Assembly: GCA_030278955.1 (NCBI GenBank)
Contig: JAOANR010000013.1
Coordinates: forward strand, 44,056,191-44,120,190
Reading direction: 5' to 3'
DNA length: 64,000 nt
Source of the DNA: Hygrophila difformis
Taxonomy: Eukaryota > Streptophyta > Magnoliopsida > Lamiales > Acanthaceae
Of the stretch, positions 12,426-23,851 are shown one piece after another (within the stretch, counting starts at the first letter, position 1; each line of letters opens with the position of its first letter). The notes beneath the pieces were generated by a model. The model worked only from the letters and a program-made list of their open reading frames with translations, did no database searches and was not told the origin of the DNA. A program made the position numbers and the translations under genes.

Positions 12426-12846
12426 TTATAAGGGCCAGGAAGATACCGGTTCTCCAATTATACATATATCAGTAGCAACAAAAGTTCCTAGAGGACCTTC
12501 AATGGAATCTGTAATCAAATCCTGCCAACACAAATAAAAAGCCAACAAATTCGTGAACGTATCCAATCTGTAAAAGAGATGAGCTGGAAATGGCTATGAG
12601 TTTCCACTTTATTTATCTTAATATCTGCACAATGTTGGAATCCAAATTCAAAATTCTTATCCATATATACAAATGAAATATCTTAGGAAACTGAATGAAA
12701 AAATAGACAAAGAGAAGGCAGGACCGATAGATGCACTGTACCCGTAAACATTTGAACCTTAATCAAATGCCAAACACCAGATTCATGGACAAATTAAGGG
12801 TATAGCGTAAGTTATTGCTTACCGTAGAAGTGTGGGTGGGGCTCAT
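12426..12846 (-). CDS. Candidate spliced 39-aa small protein or non-coding transcript
   Basis: A strong donor (ACG|GTAAGC at 12823/12822) and acceptor (TTGGCAG| before 12521) bound an intron of about 300 bp. An ATG at 12846 gives eight codons (MSPTHTST) before the donor. Exon 2 continues exactly in phase for 31 codons, with GPLGTFVATDICIIGEP and ending SSWPL, to a stop at 12428-12426. I do not recognise the protein. Earlier ATGs exist, for example at 13067, which opens a 31-codon frame ending near 12972. The 39-codon frame would therefore be translated only after leaky scanning or reinitiation. The upstream region has a TATA box and a telo-box, which supports transcription. It could equally be a non-coding RNA. 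Confidence 0.3.
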
Positions 12847-13105
12847 TATATTAAAAAGGTGAGTGCGTCAGTGGTGGCGAACAACTGCAGGACTGGAGCA
12901 GAGAAGAGTAGCAAGCCAGCATGGAGGCGGCGGCGGAGGCGTCCGGAGGAAGAAGGGAGAGGCGGCGGCAATTACACTGCATGGAGGTGATAGTGAGCGG
13001 TGAATCCACAACGATAGACACAGCAGCGGCGATGGCAGCAGAATTGAGAATTCTCAATCAAATCCATAGGAGAGAATAATGGAGATGGAAGAAAAATTGG
13101 GCGGC

Positions 13106-13152
13106 TAGGGTTTGAAGGATTGAAACTGATGGGAGATACATTTATTTATATA
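13106..13152 (-). promoter_or_regulatory. TATA box and telo-box of the minus-strand small transcript
   Basis: On the minus strand TATATAAATAAA (13152-13142) is followed about 30 bp later by AAACCCTA (13113-13106). That is a telo-box common in leaders of plant housekeeping genes. A second TATA-like run lies near 13320-13330. Confidence 0.4.
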
Positions 13153-13384
13153 GTGGGGAAATGAGAGTAAATGCTTTGTGAGATTGCATTTTCCATGTCA
13201 TTTCCCTTTAATTAATTGTTGGGGGGAAAATTTGGTGTGTGTGAGAGAAAGTAATAAAATATTGGAATGGGAGGGGGGAAATTTTGGGAGGGAAACTGTG
13301 TGTGTGAAGATTGTTATTGTTTTTATATATAGAGAGATTATAAATATTTTAAATTATAAATAAATACTTATAAGTATAGAGACA

Positions 13385-13652
13385 TACTCCCTCCGGTCCA
13401 AAATAGATGTCGTTTAGACACAAATTACACAAACCAAGAAAATGCAATCATTATTCAAAGTTTTCCACTTTTACCCTTGCTCCATAAAAAGTGGAATTAA
13501 AGTGAAAAGATAGTGCACACTATTCTAGAAGTAATATTTATAAAAGTATAAGGGTAATATTGGAAAAGTATGGTAAATATGTGTAAAGTGACAACTATTT
13601 TGGAATGCTTTTTGGTTTCTAAAAAGACAACTAAAATGGAACGGAGGGAGTA
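13385..13652. mobile_element. Stowaway-like MITE
   Basis: Ends TACTCCCTCCGGTCCAAAAT and AAAATGGAACGGAGGGAGTA are inverted repeats. It is 268 bp long. Its internal sequence differs from the GATTCGTCTAATC group, so it is a separate subfamily. Confidence 0.8.
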
Positions 13653-13976
13653 TTAGCATGTACGTACAACCATTAAATACAGATAGCACAATGACGGCGT
13701 TCCGTCCCCCACCGTTTAATTAGACGGCACCGTAAGAAATCTCAGCCAAACATCTCGCGAGAAAAAAAAAAAAAGAAATAAATACTGATCGGTGGTGGAT
13801 ACGGAGAAATCAGATCACCAACAAAGTGGATTTCAGAATCTCAGCCGTATACCTTTTGCTCATTAAAAAAGTAGATTTCATCAGATTTGATTTGAAGACT
13901 CGTTTTCTCTTTTCTTTTTTCTGTATACACACACACACACCTACAGATATAGTGGGAAGGGAAGACTTGCTGTATT

Positions 13977-13991
13977 TCACATATATATATA
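13977..13991 (+). promoter_or_regulatory. Possible TATA box of the response regulator gene
   Basis: An ACATATATATATAGG run lies about 115 bp before the start codon. A simple AT repeat can look like a TATA box by chance, so support is modest. Confidence 0.3.
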
Positions 13992-14103
13992 GGAGTATTG
14001 TCGATGCGGACACATTGACTGACCATTTTCGCTGCTTTTGGTTTCTCGTATTCCCAAAATAAAAATTCCCGAGCTTCTCCTCCATCTGGGCTTTCTTCAA
14101 AAA

Positions 14104-15913
14104 ATGGCAACAGATGATGGCGGTGTGTTTTCCAGATTGAGGAGGTTGGAAGCGGCGGATGACGTGGCTGCAGGATATGGTGACACGGATGAGGTTCATG
14201 TTCTTGCTGTGGATGACAGTTTGGTTGACAGGAAAGTCATTGAAAGATTGCTGAGAATCACTTCTTGCAAAGGTAATGAGCACTTGAAAATTGAGAAAAT
14301 TGGGGCCTTTTGATCTTTTTTTCTCATCTTTTATCCCTTGGAAAAAGAGGTGTTTTTGAGGGTTTTGAGGATTTGGGGATTATTTTTTTGTTTGCAGTGA
14401 CAGCAGTGGACAGTGCAATAAGGGCTTTGCAATTTTTGGGATTGTTGGGTGGAGAAGAAAGCTCTGTTGGCTTTGATGTTAGTCACCTGAAACATAGTAC
14501 ATTTTATAAATTTATTTGTTTATTTAATTTGTTGATGGGAAGTAGTATAATTTGGTTTTAGGATCTGAAGGTGGATCTGATAATCACAGACTATTGCATG
14601 CCAGGAATGACTGGTTATGAGCTGCTGAAAAAGATAAAGGTACTTAATGTTTCTCTCCCTCAATAATAAAAAAAAGACTTGATTTTTATTTTTTATTTTT
14701 TGAAATTCCTGAGCTAAAATTGTTTCCATTTGATGTTGGTGCAAAAGGGTTCATCCACTTTCAGAGAAATCCCAGTGGTGATCATGTCATCTGAGAACAT
14801 CTTGGCAAGAATTGACAGGTATAGTAAAACTCTAGCCCAATATTTCCTCCATTGTTACTTTTATTTTCTTTATTACTACTGTACATCAGTACATCACTGT
14901 CTGAATTTTCAAGTTGCTTAGTTTAGTCTCTGTTTTATGTTGATGCTTTTGTTTATTGTACTATTAAGGATTGTGATCACTTTAGTGGGGGGGGTTGATA
15001 ATGTATTTATTTGCAACTGGCGTTTATTCCTTGCCTACAATCAATGAATCCACTCAACAAACAGCCACTTAATTATGTCTCAAGCACAGCAGTTAGCCTA
15101 ATTCAGTGTCCAAATATTAAATCTTATCCTGGACATGAAAATGATTTCCAAGATTTCCTGGAGAAGGAAAAAACAACAGGATACAGAACAATTAGGAAAA
15201 CACTAGTAAGTAATAAGCAGCATTATATCCCATTGTGGAAAAAGTTATCAAATTTTTATTATAGTTATGGAAGAAAAATATAGTCAAATGAGATATTTTG
15301 TTAGATTAGTTTAAACTTCTAGTTTTAAAATATCAACTTTGTATAATTTTTTTTTTTATTGTACACAATTTAAGTTATTAATCGTTAAAAATGTACATCT
15401 GCATGCGTGCCTGTATCACATGGTGCAAACCTATATATACGGAGGTAGTACATACTACAGTTCGATGGCCCTTATGTTTTATTTCGGGTTTGTCTAAATG
15501 AATTGTGTTTGATTCACCGTGTCAATAGGTGTTTGGAAGAAGGGGCCGAGGATTTCATAGTGAAGCCTGTCAAGTTATCCGATGTCAAACGATTAAAGAC
15601 GTGCATGTTTGGCGAGGGTCGTGTGAAGACGGAAGATGGGAGCGAGAGATTCGCCAGCAGGAGAAAATTGCAGGAGGACAACTGCTCAGACGTCAACGAT
15701 GATGCTTTACAATCCGAATCTTGTTTGGATGACGACGACGACACCTCCTCCACTTTATCCCCGCCATCGATGTCGTGCTCATCGGGATCTTCCTCATCTT
15801 CTTCTCCTTCCCGACCCTCTTCGCCCACCCCCATAGACCCAATCTCCCACGACTTGATCCGAACCGATCAAAAACAAGAACAAGAAGAACAAGTAGACCA
15901 ACAACAAAGATGA
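14104..15913 (+). CDS. Type-A cytokinin response regulator (ARR3/ARR4-like)
   Basis: Five exons join in phase: 14104-14272, 14398-14477, 14562-14639, 14748-14818 and 15529-15913, giving 260 residues. The receiver domain spans about residues 30-160. Its acidic pair is D37/D38 ([18 protein letters not shown]), the phospho-acceptor is D93 ([20 protein letters not shown]) and the conserved lysine is K145 ([10 protein letters not shown]). The tail after about residue 160 is acidic and serine-rich and has no DNA-binding GARP domain, which separates it from type-B regulators. Family members receive phosphate from histidine phosphotransfer proteins and dampen cytokinin signalling in nucleus and cytoplasm. 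The ATG at 14104 gives the usual short N-terminus. Intron 4 (710 bp) contains a MITE remnant. The closest Arabidopsis relatives by memory are ARR3 and ARR4. Confidence 0.93.
15230..15450. mobile_element. Left-truncated Stowaway-like MITE inside intron 4
   Basis: The MITE core AGTCAAATGAGATATTTTGT and right end TATATACGGAGGTAGTA are present. The left terminus is missing. It lies wholly within the intron and does not touch the splice sites. Confidence 0.6.
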
Positions 15914-16733
15914 CATAAACTTCATGAAATTTTCAGTTTTCGGTGTCTGTTATGTCGAAGATCGTTTCTCGTTATCATCGTCGTCGACGACGGATACTTT
16001 TTAGTGAAGGAAAAGATTATACTATTCATTACCAGTATGATCAGTCAGTGTTACGACATTATTAGGTTGATGATTGATTTGGGGGGTTGTGTAATGGTGG
16101 TGGAGATATGATGGGGGGACAAGATGGATGGCGATGGGGGGTGGTGGTGGGTTGGGAGATTTGAGAAATGAAAAATGGGGGAATCGATGATTTGATTCGG
16201 ATTCGGGTGTCGATTGTGTCGTGAGGGGTCAGTCATGTGTCGTGAATTGTCGTGACTGACTGCTCTTCAAAATTCAATTACTACTACTACTTGTCTGGAA
16301 AAGGGAATATTGGATTTGGGTTGACGTGGCATGATCGTGTAAGGGATGCTGCTGGTGTCTCCTTCCAGGCATCTTTTTTCTGGTACAGCAGCTACCTGCT
16401 TCCATCGCATTATTTGTCTCTGCCCAGCCCAATCAATGCCATGGCTGTACAAAACCACCTGCAAATATGGGTCGGGTTTTGGATGTCGCGGGAATCCGGT
16501 CCTACCAGTTAGTTGTGACTATCAATGTTTGGCGCCATGTAATACTATGATTTTTCCATCCACATGTTTGAAAAGGTTCTTTTCAACCTCCCTTGTAGTA
16601 TTAATAATTATATGAATTTGAATTTGAATCTACTATGGTGGAAGCAGAGCTCTAGACTACAGTCATGGTGGTGGTGACATCACAATTATCTTATCAATTA
16701 CGAGCAACATACTACTTATTTACTAGTAATTAA
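15914..16733. other. 3' region of the response regulator gene and intergenic DNA
   Basis: It includes a G-rich stretch on the plus strand (16080-16160, repeated GGTGG and GGGG) that probably belongs to the 3' UTR. No further gene was recognised. Confidence 0.4.
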
Positions 16734-16944
16734 GGCCCCGTTTGGAATAAGCAGTCCAAACGCTAAAAGGACATTCCCAACTCTACGAGATTCATATCTA
16801 TTTGTTTTCCCGAAAATATAAGATTTGGAATCGCTGATTTTCTCCACAAATCGTGGTTTTGGGAACTCTAACCTTTGAAGCCAAACTCTAATCTCTGAAA
16901 CCAAAATCTAAACTCTAAAGTCTATTTATTTACCAAACAAAGCC
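16734..16944. mobile_element. PIF/Harbinger-like MITE
   Basis: Ends GGCCCCGTTTGG and CCAAACAAAGCC are inverted repeats, with TAA on both sides (16731-16733 and 16945-16947). A TAA/TTA trinucleotide duplication is the mark of this superfamily. Confidence 0.75.
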
Positions 16945-17033
16945 TAAGTATATATAATTTGAATAATAAAATTCAAAATGCATTCATTCTGCAGAAACAA
17001 AATATTCAGGGAAATATTTTGCCATTATAATAA

Positions 17034-17315
17034 TGGGTTTGTTTGGTTGAGAGCAGAATGGACAGCATATTCAGTTTGAGCAGATTTGACCAAGAAATCT
17101 GCTATTTTTAATTGTTTGGTAACTGGCATATTTGATGAGCAGATTTGGTTAAATCTGCTGAAATGCAATATGCTTGATTCTGAAGCAGAATGGTGAGCAG
17201 ATTCACATTTTACTACTATCTACTAGTCAAATCTGCTACTCATATCTGCTCCTCAAATCTGCTGGTCAAATATACTATCTGCTTCTGCTATTTGCTAAAC
17301 TCCCAAACAGGCCCA
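17034..17315. mobile_element. PIF/Harbinger-like MITE
   Basis: Ends TGGGTTTGTTTGG and CCAAACAGGCCCA are inverted and flanked by TAA (17031-17033, 17316-17318). The interior is full of AGCAGATTT and ATCTGCT words. Confidence 0.75.
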
Positions 17316-17390
17316 ATAATTGTAGTAGTATTATACTTGGGGTTAAATAAATAATATAAGTACTAGTACTAATTACGAATATAAGTCTTA

Positions 17391-17705
17391 GGCTGTATTT
17401 GGGAACAAACGCTAGCGATTAGCGTTTAACTTTTAAAATACATACTAAAAATAGTCTAAAATCCTATCTATAGTAAACACTAATTACAGTAAACGCCAAA
17501 TTTTAATATCTAATCTCTAAACTCTGAACGCTCATCTTCCCCAGCTTTTAACTTTCCAAACTCCAGACTCTAAACTCTAATTTAAAATTGCATTACCAAA
17601 CACCATTATTCAAATTTAAAACTATTTTCCACCATTAATTTCAAACTCAATACTCTAAACTCCAAATTTCATATGCTAAACTCTAATTATTTTCCAAACA
17701 TAGTC
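17391..17705. mobile_element. PIF/Harbinger-like MITE, family copy 2
   Basis: It starts GGCTGTATTTGGGAACAAAC after TTA and is a clear relative of the element at 8938. The right end CCAAACATAGTC is worn and the trinucleotide there is not exact. Confidence 0.65.
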
Positions 17706-17933
17706 GTAGTCTATGAATTTGCAATTGGTTCGAAATCGCCAATCATATTTTAGGCCCATGTTTTTCAATACACATCAAAAGTCCATAGAAACTTGGTCCA
17801 TTCCTTGCAAACAAGCATCAAGGAAGCCAACTTCTTTTAAAGAGTGCTGAAAATGAATAGTACTATGATTTTTGTTTGTTGTGGTCTCAGTTCATGAAGT
17901 ACTTACTACTACTTCATATAGGTAGAAAAATAA

Positions 17934-18202
17934 TACCTCCGTTCTCGAATGTTTTTGACGTTTGATAATGGGCTACTATTCACACAGACTTTCATTTAAA
18001 GTTTTATCATAGTTATACAAGTTAAAATATAGTCAAGTGGGATCTTGTTAGATTCGTCTCGTCATGTAGTTTTTAAATATCAACCTTTTAGAATTTTTAC
18101 TTGTACCGAACTTGAGTTATTAACAATTTAAAATGTATATTGAACTACGTGAAAAGTGAGTCCGTCAAAAATATTCAAGATCATTCAAGATCGGAGTAAG
18201 TA
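17934..18202. mobile_element. Stowaway-like MITE
   Basis: The left end TACCTCCGTTCTCG, the core CAAGTGGGATCTTGTTAG and the right end CGGAGTAAGTA identify it. Its inside is very close to the copy at 22730. Confidence 0.7.
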
Positions 18203-18889
18203 TGATCAAAGGCTATGGACTTCCAAATTCCAAAATCCATGGTCAACGCCAGTTAATTACTTACATTTACTTATGTTATACTCCAATATAGAGAGGGAGC
18301 AAAAATGAGACAGAGACGACCCCAAAAAAAAAAAAAAAGAAAGAAAAAAGGAGAGGAATTAAAACGAACTTGTTGAAATGTATTCCTAAATCTCTCTTTA
18401 TTAATGAGAAATTTGTTAGTAGAATGAATTTTAAATTATCTGGAAATCGACAATAATCCAAATACTACTACGACTATAACAACAACAACCGGAGGGACAC
18501 ATAATTGGAAATACATAGGGATAGGGAATATCATATATGGGAGATTAATTAAATCCCCCCACCTACCCCTGCATTGTGGCAATGTGGCTATATAATGGGG
18601 TGGGTCACAGTCCACAGTCCACACCAAGAATGGATAATCATCAAACAAACAATCACAACCCATTGTCGAAAACTTTCTTCCATAGTGTCAACTGTCAATA
18701 ACTAAACAAAATACTAGTATTACCGGTCCATGGCATTATAAAGTTAATGGATAAGAGTCTTAATTACTACTAGTAGTCCTAGTAGTAGTACTAGGAGGAG
18801 TAGTATTAAACAAGACAACATTTTCAACCCAACCTTCAATCTGGTGCCACATACTACAATAGGGAACCATTTGCATAGTAGTAACTATT
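18203..18889. other. Intergenic DNA without recognised features
   Basis: AT-rich sequence with short CTACTA/TAGTAG runs (18760-18800). I see no gene. Confidence 0.4.
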
Positions 18890-19103
18890 AATTGGGTAAT
18901 TTTAACTAATTTTTTAGACTTAGTTATATAAGAAAAAATATAGTCATTTGAGATCTTGTTAGATTTGTCTAATCACATAGTTTTAGAATATCAAATTTTT
19001 ATAATTTTTACTTATATACAATTTGAGTTATAAATATTTAAAAATATGTATTGAACTGCGCGAAATGCAGATATGGTGCATTTATATAAGAACAGATGAA
19101 GTA
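18890..19103. mobile_element. Stowaway-like MITE remnant
   Basis: The core GTCATTTGAGATCTTGTTAG and GTCTAATCACATAGTTTTAG are present, with a worn right end (CAGATGAAGTA). The left boundary is approximate. Confidence 0.55.
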
Positions 19104-19510
19104 CTTCATAATGCCGCATCATCATTTTAGTAGTGTAGTACTCCGTATTATTTCCCTTTTCATTTTTCAACTGTTTTTTGATCATTTGTCATTCCAACCC
19201 AAAATCAAAATGTGCTCAACTTTCAGACCTTTTTTTTGTTAATCAACAACATAGACCTAAAGTTCAAGTGTCTTTGTACCGAAAAATATTTTCAAAGTCT
19301 GGTAATTAAGTTGGTTAGTCTTTTCTTTTAAAAATCTCCATAACCAAAATACTAGGAGTACATCGAATTTAGAATTACAAAATGGAAACTGGAAAAACAA
19401 ACCCTTTTTCTAATTTCTTTTATTTATTTATTTGGATAGGTAGTACTCCCTCCATCCCACTTGGAGTGGCTCAAAACTTTTGGGCACATATTTTATATGG
19501 AGATAATTAG

Positions 19511-19775
19511 TACTCCCTCCGTTTTTTAAAGATAGCTACGGACCCACTCAGCACGCAGTCCAATGCACATTTTAAACCATTAATAATTCAAATTCGGTAC
19601 ATGTAAAAATTCTAAAAGTTCGATATTTAAAATCTACAAGACGAGACGAATCTAACAAGATCACACTTGGCCATATTTTAACTTGTATAACCATGAGAAA
19701 ACTTTAAGTCAAAGTATATAAGTGAACAGTACCCATTAGTCAACAGTAGCTAACAAAAAAAAAACGGAGGGAGTA
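19511..19775. mobile_element. Stowaway-like MITE (nested)
   Basis: Termini TACTCCCTCCGTTTTTTAAA and AAAACGGAGGGAGTA are inverted. It is 265 bp with the core ACGAGACGAATCTAACAAG. Confidence 0.8.
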
Positions 19776-19938
19776 TATGATGTAGGGGTATGTAAATGTT
19801 AGTGTTTAAAGTAATGGTAAATTAGGAATTGGTGTGATGTGATTGTAATGGGTTTGAATTTTATATTAATTTATTTATGTATGATGTGATGGTTGTGAGT
19901 TTGAATTTATTAATGATAGTGGATTTTAAATTATAATA

Positions 19939-20132
19939 TACTCCCTCCGTCCCACTCCAAGTGTCTTGTTACTGTTGGGCACGTGAATTAAGGTAGAGTT
20001 GGTTTGTGAGTATATGGTGGGGTCCACATAGTTGTTGGAGGGGAAAATTATTTCTATTTATAGAAAGAAGACATTTGTAATGGGACATCCAAAAATAGTA
20101 AGTAAGACATTTGGAATGGGACGGAGGGAGTA
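19939..20132. mobile_element. Stowaway-like MITE, short subfamily (nested)
   Basis: Termini TACTCCCTCCGTCCCACTCC and GGAATGGGACGGAGGGAGTA are inverted. At 194 bp it belongs to a different internal subfamily from its neighbour. Confidence 0.8.
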
Positions 20133-20339
20133 TTTATTTATTGATATGATGTGATGAGTAGGTTGGTGATTAAATATTTAATTATTTCCTAAAAAAAGAA
20201 ATGGGACAAAGTGTTGGGACGGATGAAAAAAAAATGAGACACTTCAAATGGGACAGATGAGTAGTTTTTAAAGGCAAATCATTAAAAACTCATTAATTGG
20301 CATGAAAAACGGGTAACGTACAATCCATTCAAACCTTGT

Positions 20340-20582
20340 TACTACATCTGTTCTTTAATAACTGCACCGTTTCTGCATTTTACGCAATCCAATAAATATT
20401 TTTACTAATAATAATTCATATTTTATATAAGTAAAAATTATAAAAAAAATTAATATTCTAAAACTAAGTGATTAGACGAATCTAACAAGATCTCACTTGG
20501 CTATATTTTATCTTATAAAATCATGTTAAAAAATTAATCAAAATTGTTCAATAAATAATTATTACTATGCAAATGGAGCAGA
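20340..20582. mobile_element. Stowaway-like MITE, worn ends
   Basis: The core GTGATTAGACGAATCTAACA and CATTTTACGCAATCC are typical. The ends (TACTACATCTGTTC, AAATGGAGCAGATATA) are degraded, so the limits are approximate. Confidence 0.6.
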
Positions 20583-21168
20583 TATATGAGAAGGGAGAAA
20601 TTAGTTTTTAAAGAAAATTTATTGCACCATACAAATGTGGTAAACGCGTACAATCCCACCAAAATTAGGAACCATACGGACGGTCAGTCAACTCAATCAT
20701 ATTATAAAGACGATTTCAAATTGAATCCAAAAGGTCAGGAAAAACAATTGAGTGCTCCCTCCCTCGAAAAAGTCAAATAAAGAAAGAAACGAAAGAATGG
20801 TAAACATTGACTGGGGCTGGGGTTGACTTCCGCTAACATTGACTTAATTCCCACCGCGCTTCTACCGACATTTTTAAATTTAAAAACAAAAATAATAAAA
20901 ATCATGATGTCGAACAGACACAGATTCAATGGTTTGGTTTAGAGGTTTGTTGTGTCTGAAATCTGAATCAATCCAATCTATCCAACCACTTCACAATTAC
21001 TAGCAATTTTTAGTAAATTAGGGATGCAATGCTAATGTGGCTAAGTAACGAACCCTTTCCTTTTCCTTCCATCAACCACTATTATTTTATTTGTAATAAC
21101 AACTACTGCCCTATTCTATTCATTCTAGAAGCTGCCCTAAATGATTGAATCTCATTAACCCTTATTTA
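20583..21168. other. Intergenic DNA without recognised features
   Basis: No gene or repeat end is supported. Confidence 0.4.
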
Positions 21169-21687
21169 TAGGGATGAAAACGGTACAGATACGGTCGGAT
21201 AGTGTCGGATACGGATATTATCCATATTTTTATTGTCGAATTCGGTATCAAATACGAATGGACCGGATACGAATACGGTTTCGGATATTTCGGATTACGG
21301 ATACGGTACGGATACATGACGGATATATGACGGATACGGATTCAATCGGATACATATTATCGGATAATTTTTTATAATCTTTTCTGAAAATTTGATATTT
21401 TTTTATAATTATTAATAAGTTTTAATTATTAAATAATAATATATTAATATATTCGGATATCTCTATCTAAAATCCGGATAATATCCTATCAATTTTCGGA
21501 TACGGTCGGATATTCTCGGATACAGTCAGATATTTTCGAATACGAATACGAATGCGAATATTAAAATACGGATTCGGATACAGATATTGAAATATCCGGC
21601 CGGATAGTCGAAAACGGATTCGGATTCGAATATAATCAGATACGGCATCGGATCGGTCGGATATTTACCGTATCGCTTTCATCCCTA
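21169..21687. mobile_element. hAT-like non-autonomous element rich in GGATA words
   Basis: Ends TAGGGATGAAAACGGTAC and GTATCGCTTTCATCCCTA are inverted. The flanking octamers CTTATTTA and GTTATTTC are similar, as expected for an 8 bp hAT target duplication. The interior is filled with TCGGATA, GGATACGG and related words. A 67-codon open frame in it is a by-product of these repeats. Confidence 0.7.
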
Positions 21688-21695
21688 GTTATTTC

Positions 21696-22729
21696 AATAT
21701 GTGCTCATTTCACCATTTTCATGTTGTCGTTTCTTTATTCTTAGCCCCCCCTAAGAAATTAGACAACGTTTAGTTTCCTTATTCTCATAACCTTCGCTAT
21801 TATCATTTCATACTTTTTCTTCTCTCTCTTTTATGTATTTTCAAGAAAGCAATAAAGATAATTACGCACACTTTATTTTTTTTTAAAAAAAATCCAGACC
21901 TTACTTAAGCGATTAGAGTCCAATCCACTCAAGCCAACTGATTAATTACTTTTATTTCATATATGTTATACATTTAATTTAATTTAGCATATAATTTGAT
22001 TTATTAATCATATGTATTGCTCAAATCTTCGAATTGAGATATACTAATATAATAAACGAGCAAGTGATAAACCTATTATGCAATCCTTTTCATTGGTTTA
22101 ATCTATATTATAGTTTAAGGATTAGGGAAATATTTAGGTGCAACTAAACAATCACCCTATCTGTCGTGACCCATTCAATTTAGGCAGAAAAATAATAATA
22201 ATAATAATCTAAATTGTTGCACGAGAGAACAATTCTCATCTTTTCCATTGTATATTAGTGTTACGGTTTGTGGCTATAAATAATAATATTACTACTATAA
22301 ATATAATATCCAAAATCCTAGTGGGGCACAATATTTAATTTCTTTTATTTTACATATATACATTTGGGTGGGAAGTTTCTTTTCACTACCATACAAGGAA
22401 TGGCAAGACTGTTTCTGGTAGACCACATATACCATTTCTAAGTATGACTACGACCCTTTCAAAATTTCATTGGCTTATGACATGTATAGTATTATTATTT
22501 TACTTTTAATTTACTCTTCCAAGTATATTTAAATGTGTCACCTTTCCTTTGACTTTTCCCTCTTTGCTTGCACTACTTACGTGTAACCATCATTTTCAAT
22601 TTTCAAAATAGCCCATTAAGCAAATTTAATGATAATAATAAGTAGCAGCTAGTGTCCAAAATTATTGCTCATATGCTCTTCCAAAAAAAAAAATTATTGA
22701 TCATATAGTGGACGATTTGCAGTAATTTA
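21696..22729. other. AT-rich intergenic DNA
   Basis: A short (AAT)n microsatellite lies near 22190-22210. Nothing else was recognised. Confidence 0.4.
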
Positions 22730-22993
22730 TACTCCCTCCATTTTTGATTAGTTGAAACGTTTGAAAATTGGGTACTATTCACACACGCACTTTGACTTAA
22801 AGTTTTATCATAGTTATACTAGTTAAAATATAGTCAAGTGGGATCTTGTTAGATTCGTATCGTCAAGTAGTTTTTAAATATCGAACTCTTAGAATGTTTA
22901 CTAGTACCGAACTTGAGTTATTAATGATTTAAAATGTGCATTGGACTGCGTGCACTGTGGGTCCGTTTCAATTTTTTGAAACCGGAGGAAGTA
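22730..22993. mobile_element. Stowaway-like MITE
   Basis: Ends TACTCCCTCCATTTTTGAT and GAAACCGGAGGAAGTA are inverted. It is 264 bp with the core CAAGTGGGATCTTGTTAG. Confidence 0.8.
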
Positions 22994-23121
22994 GTATATA
23001 CTCATTCAACAGCTATTGCCATTTCAAAATTTAAACCAAGATTATCATGGTCATAATGAAGAATGTTTCCACCAGTTTTACCATGTTATAATTAAATTTA
23101 TTCACCTCAATTGAACAATTT

Positions 23122-23152
<31 letters not shown>

Positions 23153-23851
23153 AAGAAGAAGGATATATTATCCTTTATAATTATATATCAGCGATTATTG
23201 TTACATTATTTTCTTTTTATGCTACGAATAAATGTATGTATTTGCCATACACGAATTCAATTTCATGCATTTGCTCAATGAGATAAACTTATCAACTGAG
23301 TATTTTAATATTCATGTTCCTTTTGAGTTAGGCAAATATTTAAAATTGAAAAGAATACAATTCATATTTTAAGATATTCAGTTCTTTATTTAAAAATAAA
23401 ACATTTTTATAATAATGACATTTTCTAAATAATTTTTATTAAAATGTTTAATACTTCGTATTTAATACTCCATCAGTTTTTTTTTTTTTAAAAAAATATA
23501 AGTGTACATTTTCATTAATTTGATATGTTTATTAGTAATAAATATTTTTCTAATCATCACACTTTCTCTCACACCTCATTTTTCTAAATTATTTTATTTT
23601 ATTAAAAATAAAAATGTGATTAGAAATAATAATAAAAAACGACCATTAAATTTCTTTTTTCTTTGTATGTAGTGATTTCAACTACATGTGTTCAATTCGC
23701 CTCTCAATCACCATTATGCATAATGTACATTATTCATATAAATTGCTTTACTTCTTTTGAACCATTTTTCAATTATAAATTATTGACTGCCTATAGGAGA
23801 TGGATCGTCCATATAAATTAAAATAATATCTCTATATCATATATAATTTGG
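22994..23851. other. AT-rich intergenic DNA
   Basis: No gene was recognised. A poly-T/poly-A junction at 23478-23500 looks like simple sequence. Confidence 0.4.

Larger units (their letters stand above)
19444..20263. mobile_element. Outer Stowaway-like MITE hosting two others
   Basis: Ends TACTCCCTCCATCCCACTTG and CAAATGGGACAGATGAGTA are inverted repeats 820 bp apart. Two complete MITEs (19511-19775 and 19939-20132) lie between them, which explains the unusual length. Confidence 0.6.

Noticed and set aside
12851..13057. 68-codon minus-strand frame rich in Ala and Ser
   Set aside because: It begins at TTG just after an in-frame stop, and its first ATG leaves only a short frame. It more likely belongs to the leader of the small transcript.
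12920..13076. Plus-strand 51-codon frame starting MEAAAEASGG
   Set aside because: It overlaps the minus-strand leader, has no supporting promoter or splice context, and its Ala/Arg content follows from a GCG/CGG-rich stretch.
16252..16620. microRNA precursor or small gene after the response regulator
   Set aside because: I found no known mature microRNA sequence or convincing fold-back, and the open frames there lack family resemblance.
21174..21377. 67-codon frame rich in Arg and Ile
   Set aside because: It is made by the GGATA word array of the hAT-like element.
21900..21950. Another SINE head (minus strand)
   Set aside because: A phrase resembling a SINE head is present, but no B box or tail was found.
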